Below, one piece after another: positions 1-8,065 of a DNA stretch of 64,000 nucleotides. The notes under the pieces are model-generated. The model was given only the letters and a program-made list of their open reading frames with translations. It made no database searches and had not been told where the DNA came from. Position 1 is the first letter of the stretch, and every line of letters begins with the position of its first letter. This stretch comes from Paucimonas lemoignei. Lineage in GTDB: Bacteria > Pseudomonadota > Gammaproteobacteria > Pseudomonadales > Pseudomonadaceae. Where the stretch lies: positions 2,356,001-2,420,000 of the forward strand of contig LS483371.1 of NCBI GenBank assembly GCA_900475325.1, given 5' to 3'. Position numbers and translations under genes: made by a program.

Positions 1-729
1 AGCATTGCTCAACAGACGGACACCACCGGGATCTCGGTCGGTCGTTTTCTGCGTTCGTTGGGTTACCGCAATATTGATGACGTGAAGAAAAGCCTGCGTG
101 ACGATGAAGACAGCGCGTGGGTCATCACCGACCGATTGGGCGCCTATCGCGAAGAAAAGATCCACGGCGATACACTTGAGCGGTCGATGAAGCGTGAAGT
201 TGAAGCCATCCAGCGTGTGTATGAGCTGGCGCGCGGGGCGACGTTTTCGCGGATTGTCGAAAGACTGTGCGCCGCAGATGCTGTGTTCATTGTGGGTATT
301 CAATCGACGCGGGGCATCTTGAATGCGTTCTTCAGCCACCTGGAGTACATCCGGCCCAAGGTTTATTACGTCGATGGTTTGTCTGGCACTTATGCAGAGT
401 CATTGAACTCCCAATTCGAAAATCCCTACGCGCTTATCGCGGACTTTCGCATGTACTCGGCAGTGGCTCGCACCTTCTGCGAGGTGGCCCACCAACAGCA
501 GTTGCCGTTGGCCTTCATTACTGACTTTCAATGCCCATGGGCGCGTGATTATCCCCATGATCTGCTGCAACTGGATTCCGATGTGGGGCAGTTCTGGGAC
601 TCCCTGGCGCCACTTTCCTGTTTGCTCAACCTGATTGTTTCTGCGGTAGCAGAAAACATTGGGGGCAGTCTTGATGAACGCCTGGCCAAGAACCGTGAGC
701 TACAAAAACTGTTTGGTCAGTTTGATTAG
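1..729 (+). CDS. MurR/RpiR-family transcriptional regulator with SIS domain (5' partial)
   Basis: The reading frame is open from base 1, so the start and the first part of the N-terminal helix-turn-helix lie outside the window. The first visible residues (GISVGRFLRSLGY) match the recognition-helix end of the RpiR-type HTH_6 domain. The C-terminal part is a SIS sugar-isomerase-like domain, with the core near DAVFIVGIQSTRGILNAFF followed by YVDGL. In this family the SIS domain binds a phosphosugar or related small effector and controls DNA binding. The dipeptidase and peptide importer genes follow on the same strand about 40 bases later, so it probably regulates them, perhaps in response to a cell-wall-derived or amino-acid-related metabolite. 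The effector cannot be inferred from sequence. Confidence 0.85.
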   Translation, partial: SIAQQTDTTGISVGRFLRSLGYRNIDDVKKSLRDDEDSAWVITDRLGAYREEKIHGDTLERSMKREVEAIQRVYELARGATFSRIVERLCAADAVFIVGIQSTRGILNAFFSHLEYIRPKVYYVDGLSGTYAESLNSQFENPYALIADFRMYSAVARTFCEVAHQQQLPLAFITDFQCPWARDYPHDLLQLDSDVGQFWDSLAPLSCLLNLIVSAVAENIGGSLDERLAKNRELQKLFGQFD

Positions 730-772
730 TGCAGGGCAGTGAGAAATTTAACGCTTGTGTTGGAGTTTTGAA

Positions 773-1330
773 TTGAATAACAACCCCCTCATCGAAGTTG
801 ATGCCCGGGCATTGAGAGTCGAGATCGACCTGATATACGCAGGTCCAGACAACCTGGCAGGCAAGCAGATCTATCAGGATCCGCGGTGCCTGTTGCATCC
901 CGACGCCGAAGCCTGTCTGCGCAAGGCCAGCCAACTGGCTCAACAAGCGGGTCTGACCCTCCGTATCCTTGACGCCTATCGGCCACCCTACGCCCAGCAT
1001 CTGCTGTGGGCCGCATTACCTGACTCCGAATATGTTCGCGACCCTGCCTTGGGTTCGCATCACAGTCGCGGCGTAGCCGTTGATCTCACGCTGATCGACG
1101 CCCATGGCAACGCCCTGGACATGGGGACGGGGTTTGATGACATGAGAGAGAAGTCTCACCAGTTCCATGAAGACCTCCCACCACCGGTGCAGCAAAACAG
1201 ATTAATCCTGTTAGGCATCATGCTCGCCTCGGGATTTACCTATATAGACAGCGAGTGGTGGCACTACGAGTTGCCGGGTGCTGAGCAATACCCACTGATT
1301 GATGATCAGTCAATCGCACCTGCACATTGA
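773..1330 (+). CDS. ddpX: D-alanyl-D-alanine dipeptidase (VanX/DdpX family)
   Basis: This is a zinc-dependent dipeptidase of about 185 residues, the usual size of the family, that hydrolyses D-Ala-D-Ala released from peptidoglycan. It carries the two diagnostic zinc and catalytic motifs: SxHxxGxAxD, seen as SHHSRGVAVD, and ExWHxE, seen as EWWHYE near the C-terminus. The chosen start is the TTG at 773, because GGAG at 762-765 sits seven bases upstream; an alternative in-frame TTG at 755 has no such site. No signal peptide is visible, so it acts in the cytoplasm on imported dipeptide. Peptide ABC transporter genes follow, in the same order as E. coli ddpXABCDF. Confidence 0.9.
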   Translation: MNNNPLIEVDARALRVEIDLIYAGPDNLAGKQIYQDPRCLLHPDAEACLRKASQLAQQAGLTLRILDAYRPPYAQHLLWAALPDSEYVRDPALGSHHSRGVAVDLTLIDAHGNALDMGTGFDDMREKSHQFHEDLPPPVQQNRLILLGIMLASGFTYIDSEWWHYELPGAEQYPLIDDQSIAPAH

Positions 1331-1509
1331 TTCAATCACCGTGACACCGACCGGGACATTAATGAATTCCGGCTTAAGACAGGCTGCCAGTTCGTGGATC
1401 AATACGAATGGCGCTACATGGATGCCCTGATGCATCCCGTTTAACTGCCCGGTATAGCACCAATAAAAAACCTGAAAAATTCCATACATCGAACGATAAA
1501 GGAACCGGC

Positions 1510-3066
1510 ATGAAATCAATCGTTGAACCACGTCATCTGGCGATGGCTGTTTTCGTCACCGCAATGGGCCTGGGTACATGGCAGTCAGCAAGTGCGGCCG
1601 TGCCTCAGGATACCTTGATGATCGGCAAACCTTCCGATCCTCAAACCCTTGATCCGGCAGTCACCATCGATAACAACGACTGGGCAATTACTTATCCGGC
1701 TTATCAGCGCCTGGTGACTTACAAGGTCGAGGACGGCAAGGGCAGCACCGAAGTTCAGGGCGAACTCGCCAGCAGTTGGTCGACTTCTGCCGATAATCTG
1801 ACCTGGGAATTCAAGCTCAAGGCCGGCAATAAGTTTGATGACGGCTCGGAAGTGAATGCCGACGCGGTCAAGTATTCCTTTGATCGGGTGATGAAGCTTA
1901 AACAAGGGCCGTCCGGTGCTTTCCCGGAGGATATGGTGGTCAGCACGGTTGACCCCATGACTGTGCGGTTCACCCTCAAAGCGCCGTATGCGCCGTTTCT
2001 GTCAACGCTCGCACACAATGGCGCTGCCATCGTAAACCCGGCGGTCGCCAAAAAGCCCGAAGGCGCCGAAACCTATCTGTCGACACACACTGCCGGTTCT
2101 GGTGCTTTCAAACTGGTCAACTGGCAGAAAGGCCAGACGCTGACCATGGAGCAGAACAGCTACTACGCCGGTCCCAAACCGGTCCTGAACAAGGTCGTGG
2201 TGAAGATCATTGGCGAGGCCTCGGTACGCCGTCTGCAACTGGAACACGGTGACCTGGACATCATCGAAGACATGCCTGAGGACCAGCTCAAGGCACTGGC
2301 GAAGAAATCCGGCATTGTGGTCGGCGATTATCCGTCGCTGCGTGTGACGATGCTGTACTTGAACACTCAGAAAGCCCCCATGAGCAATCCGGATGCCCGT
2401 CGCGCAATCATCGAGTCCCTTGATTACAACGGGATTATCCAGGGCATCCTGGGCGGCAAGGCCAAGCCGCTGAACGGCCCGATCCCTCAAGGGATGTGGG
2501 CGTACGACGAGAAACTTCCTGCGCTGAAACAGGACCTGGCCAAGGCCAAGGCCGACATGGCCAAGGTCTCGCCGAAAGTCAGCAACCTGACCTTCATGTA
2601 TTCGGATAAAGACCCGAACTGGGAACCCATCGGCTTGACCTTGCAAGCGGGTCTGCAGTCGATCGGCGTCAACCTGAAGATGGAGAAACTGGCCAACGCC
2701 AGTATGCGCGAACGGCTGGGTACCGGTGACTTCGACGTCGCCATCGGTTCATGGAGCCCGGACTTTGCCGACCCCTACATGTTCATGAACTTCTTTTTCG
2801 ACTCCAAGCTCAAGGGCCTGGCGGGCAACCGCTCCATGTACGAAAACCCGGCGGTGGACAAACTGATTCGTGAGTCGGCCACCACCAACGACATGGCCAA
2901 GCGGGTTGAGCTGTATCAACAGGCGCAGAAGATCGTGCTGAACGACAGCGTGTACGCCTACCTTTATCAGAAGGCGTACACCTTGCCGATGAGCGATAAG
3001 GTCAAAGGCTATGTGTTCAACCCGATGCTTGAGCAAGTCTTCAACATCGGCACCATTACCAAGTAA
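1510..3066 (+). CDS. ddpA: Periplasmic peptide-binding protein of ABC importer (DdpA/DppA type, SBP family 5)
   Basis: This protein of 518 residues belongs to the SBP_bac_5 family of dipeptide and oligopeptide receptors. The N-terminus is a typical Sec signal peptide ending ...QSASA before AVPQD, and the family-5 hallmark around SDPQTLDPAVTIDNND follows directly. The start ATG at 1510 is preceded by an AAAGGA ribosome-binding site; the frame extends upstream to 1408, but that extension would bury the signal peptide. It delivers substrate to the permeases encoded next. The gene order (dipeptidase, receptor, two permeases, two ATPases) points to D-Ala-D-Ala or similar short peptides, but related family-5 receptors also bind glutathione, opines and other ligands. 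Confidence 0.88.
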   Translation: MKSIVEPRHLAMAVFVTAMGLGTWQSASAAVPQDTLMIGKPSDPQTLDPAVTIDNNDWAITYPAYQRLVTYKVEDGKGSTEVQGELASSWSTSADNLTWEFKLKAGNKFDDGSEVNADAVKYSFDRVMKLKQGPSGAFPEDMVVSTVDPMTVRFTLKAPYAPFLSTLAHNGAAIVNPAVAKKPEGAETYLSTHTAGSGAFKLVNWQKGQTLTMEQNSYYAGPKPVLNKVVVKIIGEASVRRLQLEHGDLDIIEDMPEDQLKALAKKSGIVVGDYPSLRVTMLYLNTQKAPMSNPDARRAIIESLDYNGIIQGILGGKAKPLNGPIPQGMWAYDEKLPALKQDLAKAKADMAKVSPKVSNLTFMYSDKDPNWEPIGLTLQAGLQSIGVNLKMEKLANASMRERLGTGDFDVAIGSWSPDFADPYMFMNFFFDSKLKGLAGNRSMYENPAVDKLIRESATTNDMAKRVELYQQAQKIVLNDSVYAYLYQKAYTLPMSDKVKGYVFNPMLEQVFNIGTITK

Positions 3067-3086
3067 GGCACAGGCAATGCCAGCGG

Positions 3087-3105
3087 CCCCGCAGCGAAGG
3101 CGGGG
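3087..3105 (+). promoter_or_regulatory. GC-rich intercistronic hairpin between receptor and permease genes
   Basis: A perfect 6-bp stem (CCCCGC / GCGGGG) with a 7-base loop lies in the 104-base gap between the receptor and first permease genes. It lacks a following T run. Such intercistronic hairpins often stabilise the upstream mRNA or partly terminate transcription, so that the receptor is made in excess of the membrane parts. That role is inference here. Confidence 0.4.
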
Positions 3106-3170
3106 TCGCGGCTACGCCATGCCCGCAAGAAGCTTTGTGCTGCCCATTTATAGAGTGACCGAGGTGCCCA

Positions 3171-4187
3171 ATGGCCTTCCTGAATATATTGCGAAAACGC
3201 CTTGGAGGCCTCCTTCTGGTGGTGTTCGGTGTTTCGGTGATTACCTTTTCGATATCGCACCTGATCCCCGGTGATCCGGCGCGCCTGATTGCCGGTGATC
3301 GGGCCACCGATGCGATTGTCGAGCACATTCGACATCAGTTGGGCCTGGACCTGCCGCTGTATCAGCAGTACGGGCGTTACATGCTTGATCTGTTTCATGG
3401 CGACCTGGGCACCTCCATCAGAACCAGCCGACCTGTGCTCGAAGACTTGCAGGCATTCTTTCCCGCGACCCTGGAACTGGCTTTCGCCGCACTGACGTTA
3501 TCTATCCTGGTGGGCGTGCCTCTAGGAGTGCTGTCGGCGGTCTACCACAACCGGCTGATTGACCAGATCGCCCGAACCCTGGCGGTGACTGGCATTTCCA
3601 CTCCCGCATTCTGGCTGGGCCTGGGTTTGATCGTGGTGTTCTACGGCCACTTGAACTGGCTACCCGGCAGCGGTCGCCTCGATGAAGGATTGACCCCGCC
3701 GCCGACATTCACAGGCTTCTACCTGATCGATTCGTTGATTGCCGGGGACATGGCGCTTTTTTCCAACGCGCTCAAACACCTGATCCTGCCAGCAATCACC
3801 CTCGGCTTCGTCAACCTGGGGGTGATCGCGCGGCAGATCCGCTCGGCGATGCTTGATCAACTCGGCGAAGACTACATACGCACAGCACGCGCCTACGGCC
3901 TGTCGAAGTGGACCGTGATTCTGCGCCACGCGCTGCCCAATGCACTGATCCCATCGATCACCGTGCTGGGGCTGACGCTTGGCGATTTGCTGTATGGCGC
4001 CGTGCTGACTGAAACCGTGTTCGCCTGGCCGGGCATGGGTGCCTACGTCGTCAAATCGATCCAGTCGCTGGATTTCCCTGCCGTTATGGGGTTCGCCATC
4101 CTGGTGTCGTTCATTTACGTGCTGCTCAACATGACTATCGATCTGCTTTATCGCTTGATCGACCCACGCATCGGCGAGGTCAACTGA
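3171..4187 (+). CDS. ddpB: Peptide ABC transporter permease (DdpB/DppB type)
   Basis: This integral inner-membrane protein of 338 residues has the DppB/OppB architecture: an N-terminal helix (LLLVVFGVSVITFSISHLIP), then a BPD_transp_1 permease core with about six helices. The cytoplasmic EAA-like loop that contacts the ATPases is visible as DYIRTARAYGLSKWTVILRH, followed by the typical LPNALIPSITVLGL. The ATG at 3171 is preceded by GAGG with correct spacing. Its stop is two bases before the start of the next permease, so the two are translationally close. It forms the translocation pore with the next gene product. Confidence 0.93.
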   Translation: MAFLNILRKRLGGLLLVVFGVSVITFSISHLIPGDPARLIAGDRATDAIVEHIRHQLGLDLPLYQQYGRYMLDLFHGDLGTSIRTSRPVLEDLQAFFPATLELAFAALTLSILVGVPLGVLSAVYHNRLIDQIARTLAVTGISTPAFWLGLGLIVVFYGHLNWLPGSGRLDEGLTPPPTFTGFYLIDSLIAGDMALFSNALKHLILPAITLGFVNLGVIARQIRSAMLDQLGEDYIRTARAYGLSKWTVILRHALPNALIPSITVLGLTLGDLLYGAVLTETVFAWPGMGAYVVKSIQSLDFPAVMGFAILVSFIYVLLNMTIDLLYRLIDPRIGEVN

Positions 4188-4189
4188 AC

Positions 4190-5089
4190 ATGTCTGATTC
4201 CATGATCGCACCAGCCGTTACGCCGTTGCCCAAGGTTAACGGCTGGCGGAACAAACTGGCGTACCTGGCCCACCAACTCAGGCGCAGCCCGCTGACCATG
4301 GCAGGGCTGCTGATCACGATCGCGGTGCTGCTGGTGATGGCTTTTGCCCCGTGGCTGGCGCCCCATGACCCCAACGCTCTGAACCTGACCCAGCGGCTGG
4401 CCGCGCCTTCCGCAGAGCACTGGTTCGGCACTGATGAAGTCGGCCGTGATCTGTTCAGCCGGGTTTTGTATGGCAGTCAGCAATCGGTGGGCGTCGGCCT
4501 GTTCGTGGCCTTTACGTCGTGCCTGGCCGGTGGCCTGCTGGGCTGTATGTCCGGGATCATTGGCGGTCGTTTTGACAGCCTGGTGATGCGCCTGATGGAC
4601 ATCATGCTGTCGGTGCCTTCACTGGTGCTGATCATGGCGCTTGCCGCAGCGTTAGGCCCCAGCCTGTTCAACGCCATGCTGGCGATTACCCTGGTACGCA
4701 TTCCTTTTTATGTGCGGCTGGCGCGCGGCCAGGCCCTGAGCATCAGGCAGATGGGCTATGTCAAAGCCGCTGAGACTTTCGGTGCCGGTCGTTGGCATAT
4801 GGTGAGCTGGCACGTGGCTCGCAACGCCATGCCGCCCTTGCTGGTGCAACTGAGTCTGGACATCGGCAGCGCGATCCTGATGGCCTCCGCACTGGGTTTC
4901 ATCGGGCTGGGCGCTCAGCAACCGACCGCCGAATGGGGAGCGATGGTCGCGACCGGCCGCAACTACATTCTTGACCAGTGGTGGTATTCCACCTTCCCGG
5001 GGGTCGCGATATTGATTACCGCCACCGGATTCAATCTATTGGGCGACGGTGTACGTGACCTGCTCGACCCTCGTCAGCAGGGGAGGTGA
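4190..5089 (+). CDS. ddpC: Peptide ABC transporter permease (DdpC/DppC type)
   Basis: This is the second permease, with 299 residues and the OppC/DppC N-terminal pattern: a first helix followed by FAPWLAPHDPNALNLTQRLAAP and then the conserved HWFGTDEVGRDLFSRVLYGS. The EAA loop appears as GYVKAAETFGAGRWHMVSWHV, followed by NAMPPLLVQ. The start lies two bases after the ddpB stop. The C-terminus overlaps the ribosome-binding site of the downstream ATPase gene, consistent with one polycistronic message. It pairs with the preceding permease. Confidence 0.93.
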   Translation: MSDSMIAPAVTPLPKVNGWRNKLAYLAHQLRRSPLTMAGLLITIAVLLVMAFAPWLAPHDPNALNLTQRLAAPSAEHWFGTDEVGRDLFSRVLYGSQQSVGVGLFVAFTSCLAGGLLGCMSGIIGGRFDSLVMRLMDIMLSVPSLVLIMALAAALGPSLFNAMLAITLVRIPFYVRLARGQALSIRQMGYVKAAETFGAGRWHMVSWHVARNAMPPLLVQLSLDIGSAILMASALGFIGLGAQQPTAEWGAMVATGRNYILDQWWYSTFPGVAILITATGFNLLGDGVRDLLDPRQQGR

Positions 5090-5091
5090 GC

Positions 5092-6126
5092 ATGAAGACT
5101 CAAGCGCAAAAAGTGCCATTTTCCAGTGATTCCGTCCTGGCCATCGAAAACCTGCGGATTGAATTTCCGGCCTACCGCAGCACCGTCAAGGCGCTCAATG
5201 GGGTCTCTATCGAGGTCAAGTCCGGCGAGATCGTCGGGGTGATCGGTGAGTCCGGTTCGGGCAAGTCGGTGACCGCCATGCTCAGCATGCGTCTGCTGCC
5301 TGAGCACGCGTATGAAGTCAAAAGTGGATCGCTCAGCATTCTGGGCCGCGACATGCTGGCTGCCCCGGAAAAGGACCTGCTCAAGGTCCGCGGCAAAGAC
5401 GTCGCGATGATTTTCCAGGAGCCCATGACGGCGCTCAACCCGACCCGGCGTATTGGCCGACAGATGCTCGACGTCATCATTCACCACCAGAAACTGAGCA
5501 AGCCCGAGGCCCGCGTCAAAGCCATCGCCTTGCTTCGGGACATGCACATTGCCGACCCCGAGCAGGTCATGAACAGCTATCCATTCGAGCTGTCCGGGGG
5601 CATGCGCCAGCGGGTCATGATCGCCCTGGCGTTCTCCTGTGACCCGCAGCTGTTGATTGCCGACGAGCCGACCACGGCGCTCGACGTGACCGTGCAGCGC
5701 CAGGTCCTGCTGCTTCTGCGAGAAAAGGCTCGGGAGCGGGGGACGGCGATTCTGCTGATCACCCACGACATGGCGCTGGTTTCGCAGTTTTGTGATCGGG
5801 TGTACGTCATGTACACCGGCGCGGTGGTTGAGCAGGGCATTACTGCGCAGGTGATGGCGGACCCGCGTCACCCTTATACCCAAGGTTTGCTCAGTGGTTT
5901 GCCGGAGCAGGTGGAGCCAGGCCAGGACCTGAAAACCATTCCCGGCCAGGTCCCCAATCTTTCCGCACTGCCTGAGGGCTGCACCTTTCGCGACCGTTGT
6001 GATCGTGCAATGGCACGATGTGCCGAGCGTCCGCCCATGCTGACCATCGATGCCGGGGCTGGCCGCAAAAGCGCTTGCTGGCTGGTCCAGACATCCCTTA
6101 CATCATCCCTGGAGTCGCATTCATGA
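5092..6126 (+). CDS. ddpD: Peptide ABC transporter ATP-binding protein (DdpD/DppD type)
   Basis: This cytoplasmic ATPase of 344 residues drives import. It shows Walker A (GESGSGKSV), the Q-loop (IFQEPMTALNP), the signature LSGGMRQR, Walker B (LLIADEPTTALD) and a switch His (LLITHD). The C-terminal oligopeptide/dipeptide-transporter extension carries the Cys-containing motif GCTFRDRCDRAMARC, typical of DppD/OppD. I chose ATG 5092 because GGGAGG at 5081-5086 sits five bases upstream; a GTG at 5086 overlaps that site. Its last codon overlaps the next ATG in an ATGA arrangement, so translation is probably coupled. Confidence 0.93.
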   Translation: MKTQAQKVPFSSDSVLAIENLRIEFPAYRSTVKALNGVSIEVKSGEIVGVIGESGSGKSVTAMLSMRLLPEHAYEVKSGSLSILGRDMLAAPEKDLLKVRGKDVAMIFQEPMTALNPTRRIGRQMLDVIIHHQKLSKPEARVKAIALLRDMHIADPEQVMNSYPFELSGGMRQRVMIALAFSCDPQLLIADEPTTALDVTVQRQVLLLLREKARERGTAILLITHDMALVSQFCDRVYVMYTGAVVEQGITAQVMADPRHPYTQGLLSGLPEQVEPGQDLKTIPGQVPNLSALPEGCTFRDRCDRAMARCAERPPMLTIDAGAGRKSACWLVQTSLTSSLESHS

Positions 6127-7103
6127 ACGACGCGCCTTATCTCGCGACCAGCCCGGCCATCCTGGGGTTGCAGGATGTCAGGGTTCACTACCCAATGGGC
6201 ACTGACTGGCTGGGTAGACCCAAAGCGGTTGCCCACGCACTCAATGGCATTGACCTTGATGTCCACGCAGGTGAAACCCTGGGCATCGTTGGCGAATCGG
6301 GGTGCGGAAAGAGCACCCTGGCGCAGCTGCTCATGGGCCTGATCAAACCCACCTTCGGCAGGCTGGACTGGGTCTACAACACTGACAGCGAGCGCAGCAG
6401 CAATGTCCAGATCGTCTTCCAGGACCCGCAGTCCTCGCTGGACCCACGCCTGCCGATCTGGAAGATCATCACCGAACCCCTCTTCGTGCAGCGCGTTGCG
6501 CCCCGTCGCGAGATGCGCGATATCGCTGCGAAAGTGGCTGAACAAGTGGGTATCCGCACCGAGTACCTTGACCGCTATCCGCACCAGTTTTCCGGTGGGC
6601 AGCGGCAGCGCATTGCGATTGCCCGCGCGCTGTCTTCGAACCCGGACATCATCGTTCTGGATGAGCCGACCTCTGCGCTGGACATTTCAGTGCAGGCGCA
6701 AATCCTCAACCTGTTGAGTGAGCTGCAGCGGACTCGAGAGCTGACCTACATCCTCATTTCCCATAACGTGTCCGTGGTACGTCATATGGCTGACCGGGTT
6801 GCGGTGATGTACCTGGGGCAGATCGTCGAGCTGGGTTCGGCGGCCCAAGTGCTGGAGCATCCGCGTCACCCGTATACCCGCTTGCTGCTGGAGGCCGTTC
6901 CTCGATTGGGGGTCAGTGTCGATGATGCGCATGCCTCGGCCCCGACCGAGTTACCCGGCAATCGTGACCTGCCCAAAGGCTGCTTTTTCCGGGATCGCTG
7001 CCCCCAGGCAACCGTGGGTTGCGATCGGCCTCAGGTGCTATTACCGGCCAAAGCGAGCGCTGGCAGTGAACAGGTCAGGTGCCATCTGGAGTCAGTCGCG
7101 TAA
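6123..7103 (+). CDS. ddpF: Peptide ABC transporter ATP-binding protein (DdpF/DppF type)
   Basis: This second ATPase of 326 residues shows Walker A (GESGCGKST), Q-loop (VFQDPQSSLDP), signature FSGGQRQR and Walker B (IIVLDEPTSALD). It ends with the oligopeptide-transporter C-terminal region GCFFRDRCPQATVGC. The start ATG at 6123 overlaps the ddpD stop by four bases (ATGA), whereas the longer open frame from 6018 would overlap ddpD coding by more than 100 bases. It heterodimerises with the preceding ATPase. It is the last gene of the operon; a hairpin follows about 20 bases downstream, and the next gene is convergent. Confidence 0.92.
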   Translation: MNDAPYLATSPAILGLQDVRVHYPMGTDWLGRPKAVAHALNGIDLDVHAGETLGIVGESGCGKSTLAQLLMGLIKPTFGRLDWVYNTDSERSSNVQIVFQDPQSSLDPRLPIWKIITEPLFVQRVAPRREMRDIAAKVAEQVGIRTEYLDRYPHQFSGGQRQRIAIARALSSNPDIIVLDEPTSALDISVQAQILNLLSELQRTRELTYILISHNVSVVRHMADRVAVMYLGQIVELGSAAQVLEHPRHPYTRLLLEAVPRLGVSVDDAHASAPTELPGNRDLPKGCFFRDRCPQATVGCDRPQVLLPAKASAGSEQVRCHLESVA

Positions 7104-7124
7104 TCGGGCAGTGCAAGGGAGCAG

Positions 7125-7152
7125 GGGCCGTTCACTTTCAGGAGGACGGCCC
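7125..7152. terminator. Inverted repeat between convergent operons, possible terminator
   Basis: A 7-bp stem (GGGCCGT / ACGGCCC) with a 14-base loop lies in the 68-base space between the converging ddpF and EamA genes. The position suits a bidirectional terminator, but no T run follows on either side, so the call is weak. Confidence 0.35.
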
Positions 7153-7171
7153 ACTGAAGCGATTGCCAGCC

Positions 7172-8065
7172 CTATGGCTTGGCCACAATCGCATACAGCC
7201 CGCCGACAATAACCAGTAACGCTCCCGCCACGGTCCACACATCCGGCACCTCGCCGAAGATGATCACGCCGATCAGCGTGGCGAACACCAGAAGGGTGTA
7301 GTTGAAGGGCTGCAAGGTGCTGGCGGTGGCGTAGTTGAGGGCCTGGATGAGCAGGAGTTGGGCGGCGATGCCGGTCAGGGACAGCACGCCCATCAGCAGC
7401 CACTGAGATGCGGTAGGTTCCACCCAGCCGGGCAGGCCGACCACCGTGGCGGCGACAGCACCGACCAGCGCCATGTACAGCATGTTGGTCGCGAAGCTGT
7501 CGTGCTGGCTGATGAGCCGTGTCAGGACGTTAAACAGCGCGAACCCCAACGCCGCGACCAATGGAATCAGCGCGGCGATTTCGAACACGCTGGCGCCGGG
7601 GCGCAGGATGATCAGCGTGCCCGCAAACCCGATGACGGCCGCTATCCAGCGCCGCACGCCAATGACTTCTCTGAGCATGAACCCGGCCAGCGCCAGGGTC
7701 ATCAAGGGGAATACGGCGTACAGGGCATGCATTTCGGCCAGGCCCAGAAAACGCAGACCGACTGCGAACAGTGCGATGTCGGCAACGCCCACCAGGGCAC
7801 GAATGATTTGCAGCCAGGGGTGTTGGCTGCCAATGGCCGCCTTCACGCCTCCCTGACAGGCCGCGTACACCAGGGCAAACCCAACGAACACCCAGAAACG
7901 CACCATCACCAGTTGCGCCACGGGGAGGTCTTTGACCAGGACCTTGGTGACGCCATCCTGGCTTGCAAAAATCAGCATGGACAGCAGGCAGAGCATAATC
8001 CCCAGCTGGGGGCGGGGCAGGGTTTTACCCTGCAGGCTGCCAGTCAATGGCCGTTGCTTGATCAT
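7172..8065 (-). CDS. EamA/DMT-family transporter (RhaT-like)
   Basis: This integral membrane protein of 297 residues has about ten predicted helices arranged as two EamA repeats, the standard drug/metabolite transporter layout. The second repeat starts near ALIPLVAALGFALFNVLTRLIS. Members export amino acids, drugs or metabolites, and the substrate cannot be told from sequence. Its ATG directly follows the stop codon of the oxidoreductase gene (TAAATG), and a GAGG-like site lies inside the end of that gene. It is therefore the last gene of a four-gene minus-strand operon with the aldolase, aldehyde dehydrogenase and FAD oxidase, and may export or import an intermediate or by-product of that pathway. 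Confidence 0.88.
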   Translation of the reverse strand: MIKQRPLTGSLQGKTLPRPQLGIMLCLLSMLIFASQDGVTKVLVKDLPVAQLVMVRFWVFVGFALVYAACQGGVKAAIGSQHPWLQIIRALVGVADIALFAVGLRFLGLAEMHALYAVFPLMTLALAGFMLREVIGVRRWIAAVIGFAGTLIILRPGASVFEIAALIPLVAALGFALFNVLTRLISQHDSFATNMLYMALVGAVAATVVGLPGWVEPTASQWLLMGVLSLTGIAAQLLLIQALNYATASTLQPFNYTLLVFATLIGVIIFGEVPDVWTVAGALLVIVGGLYAIVAKP

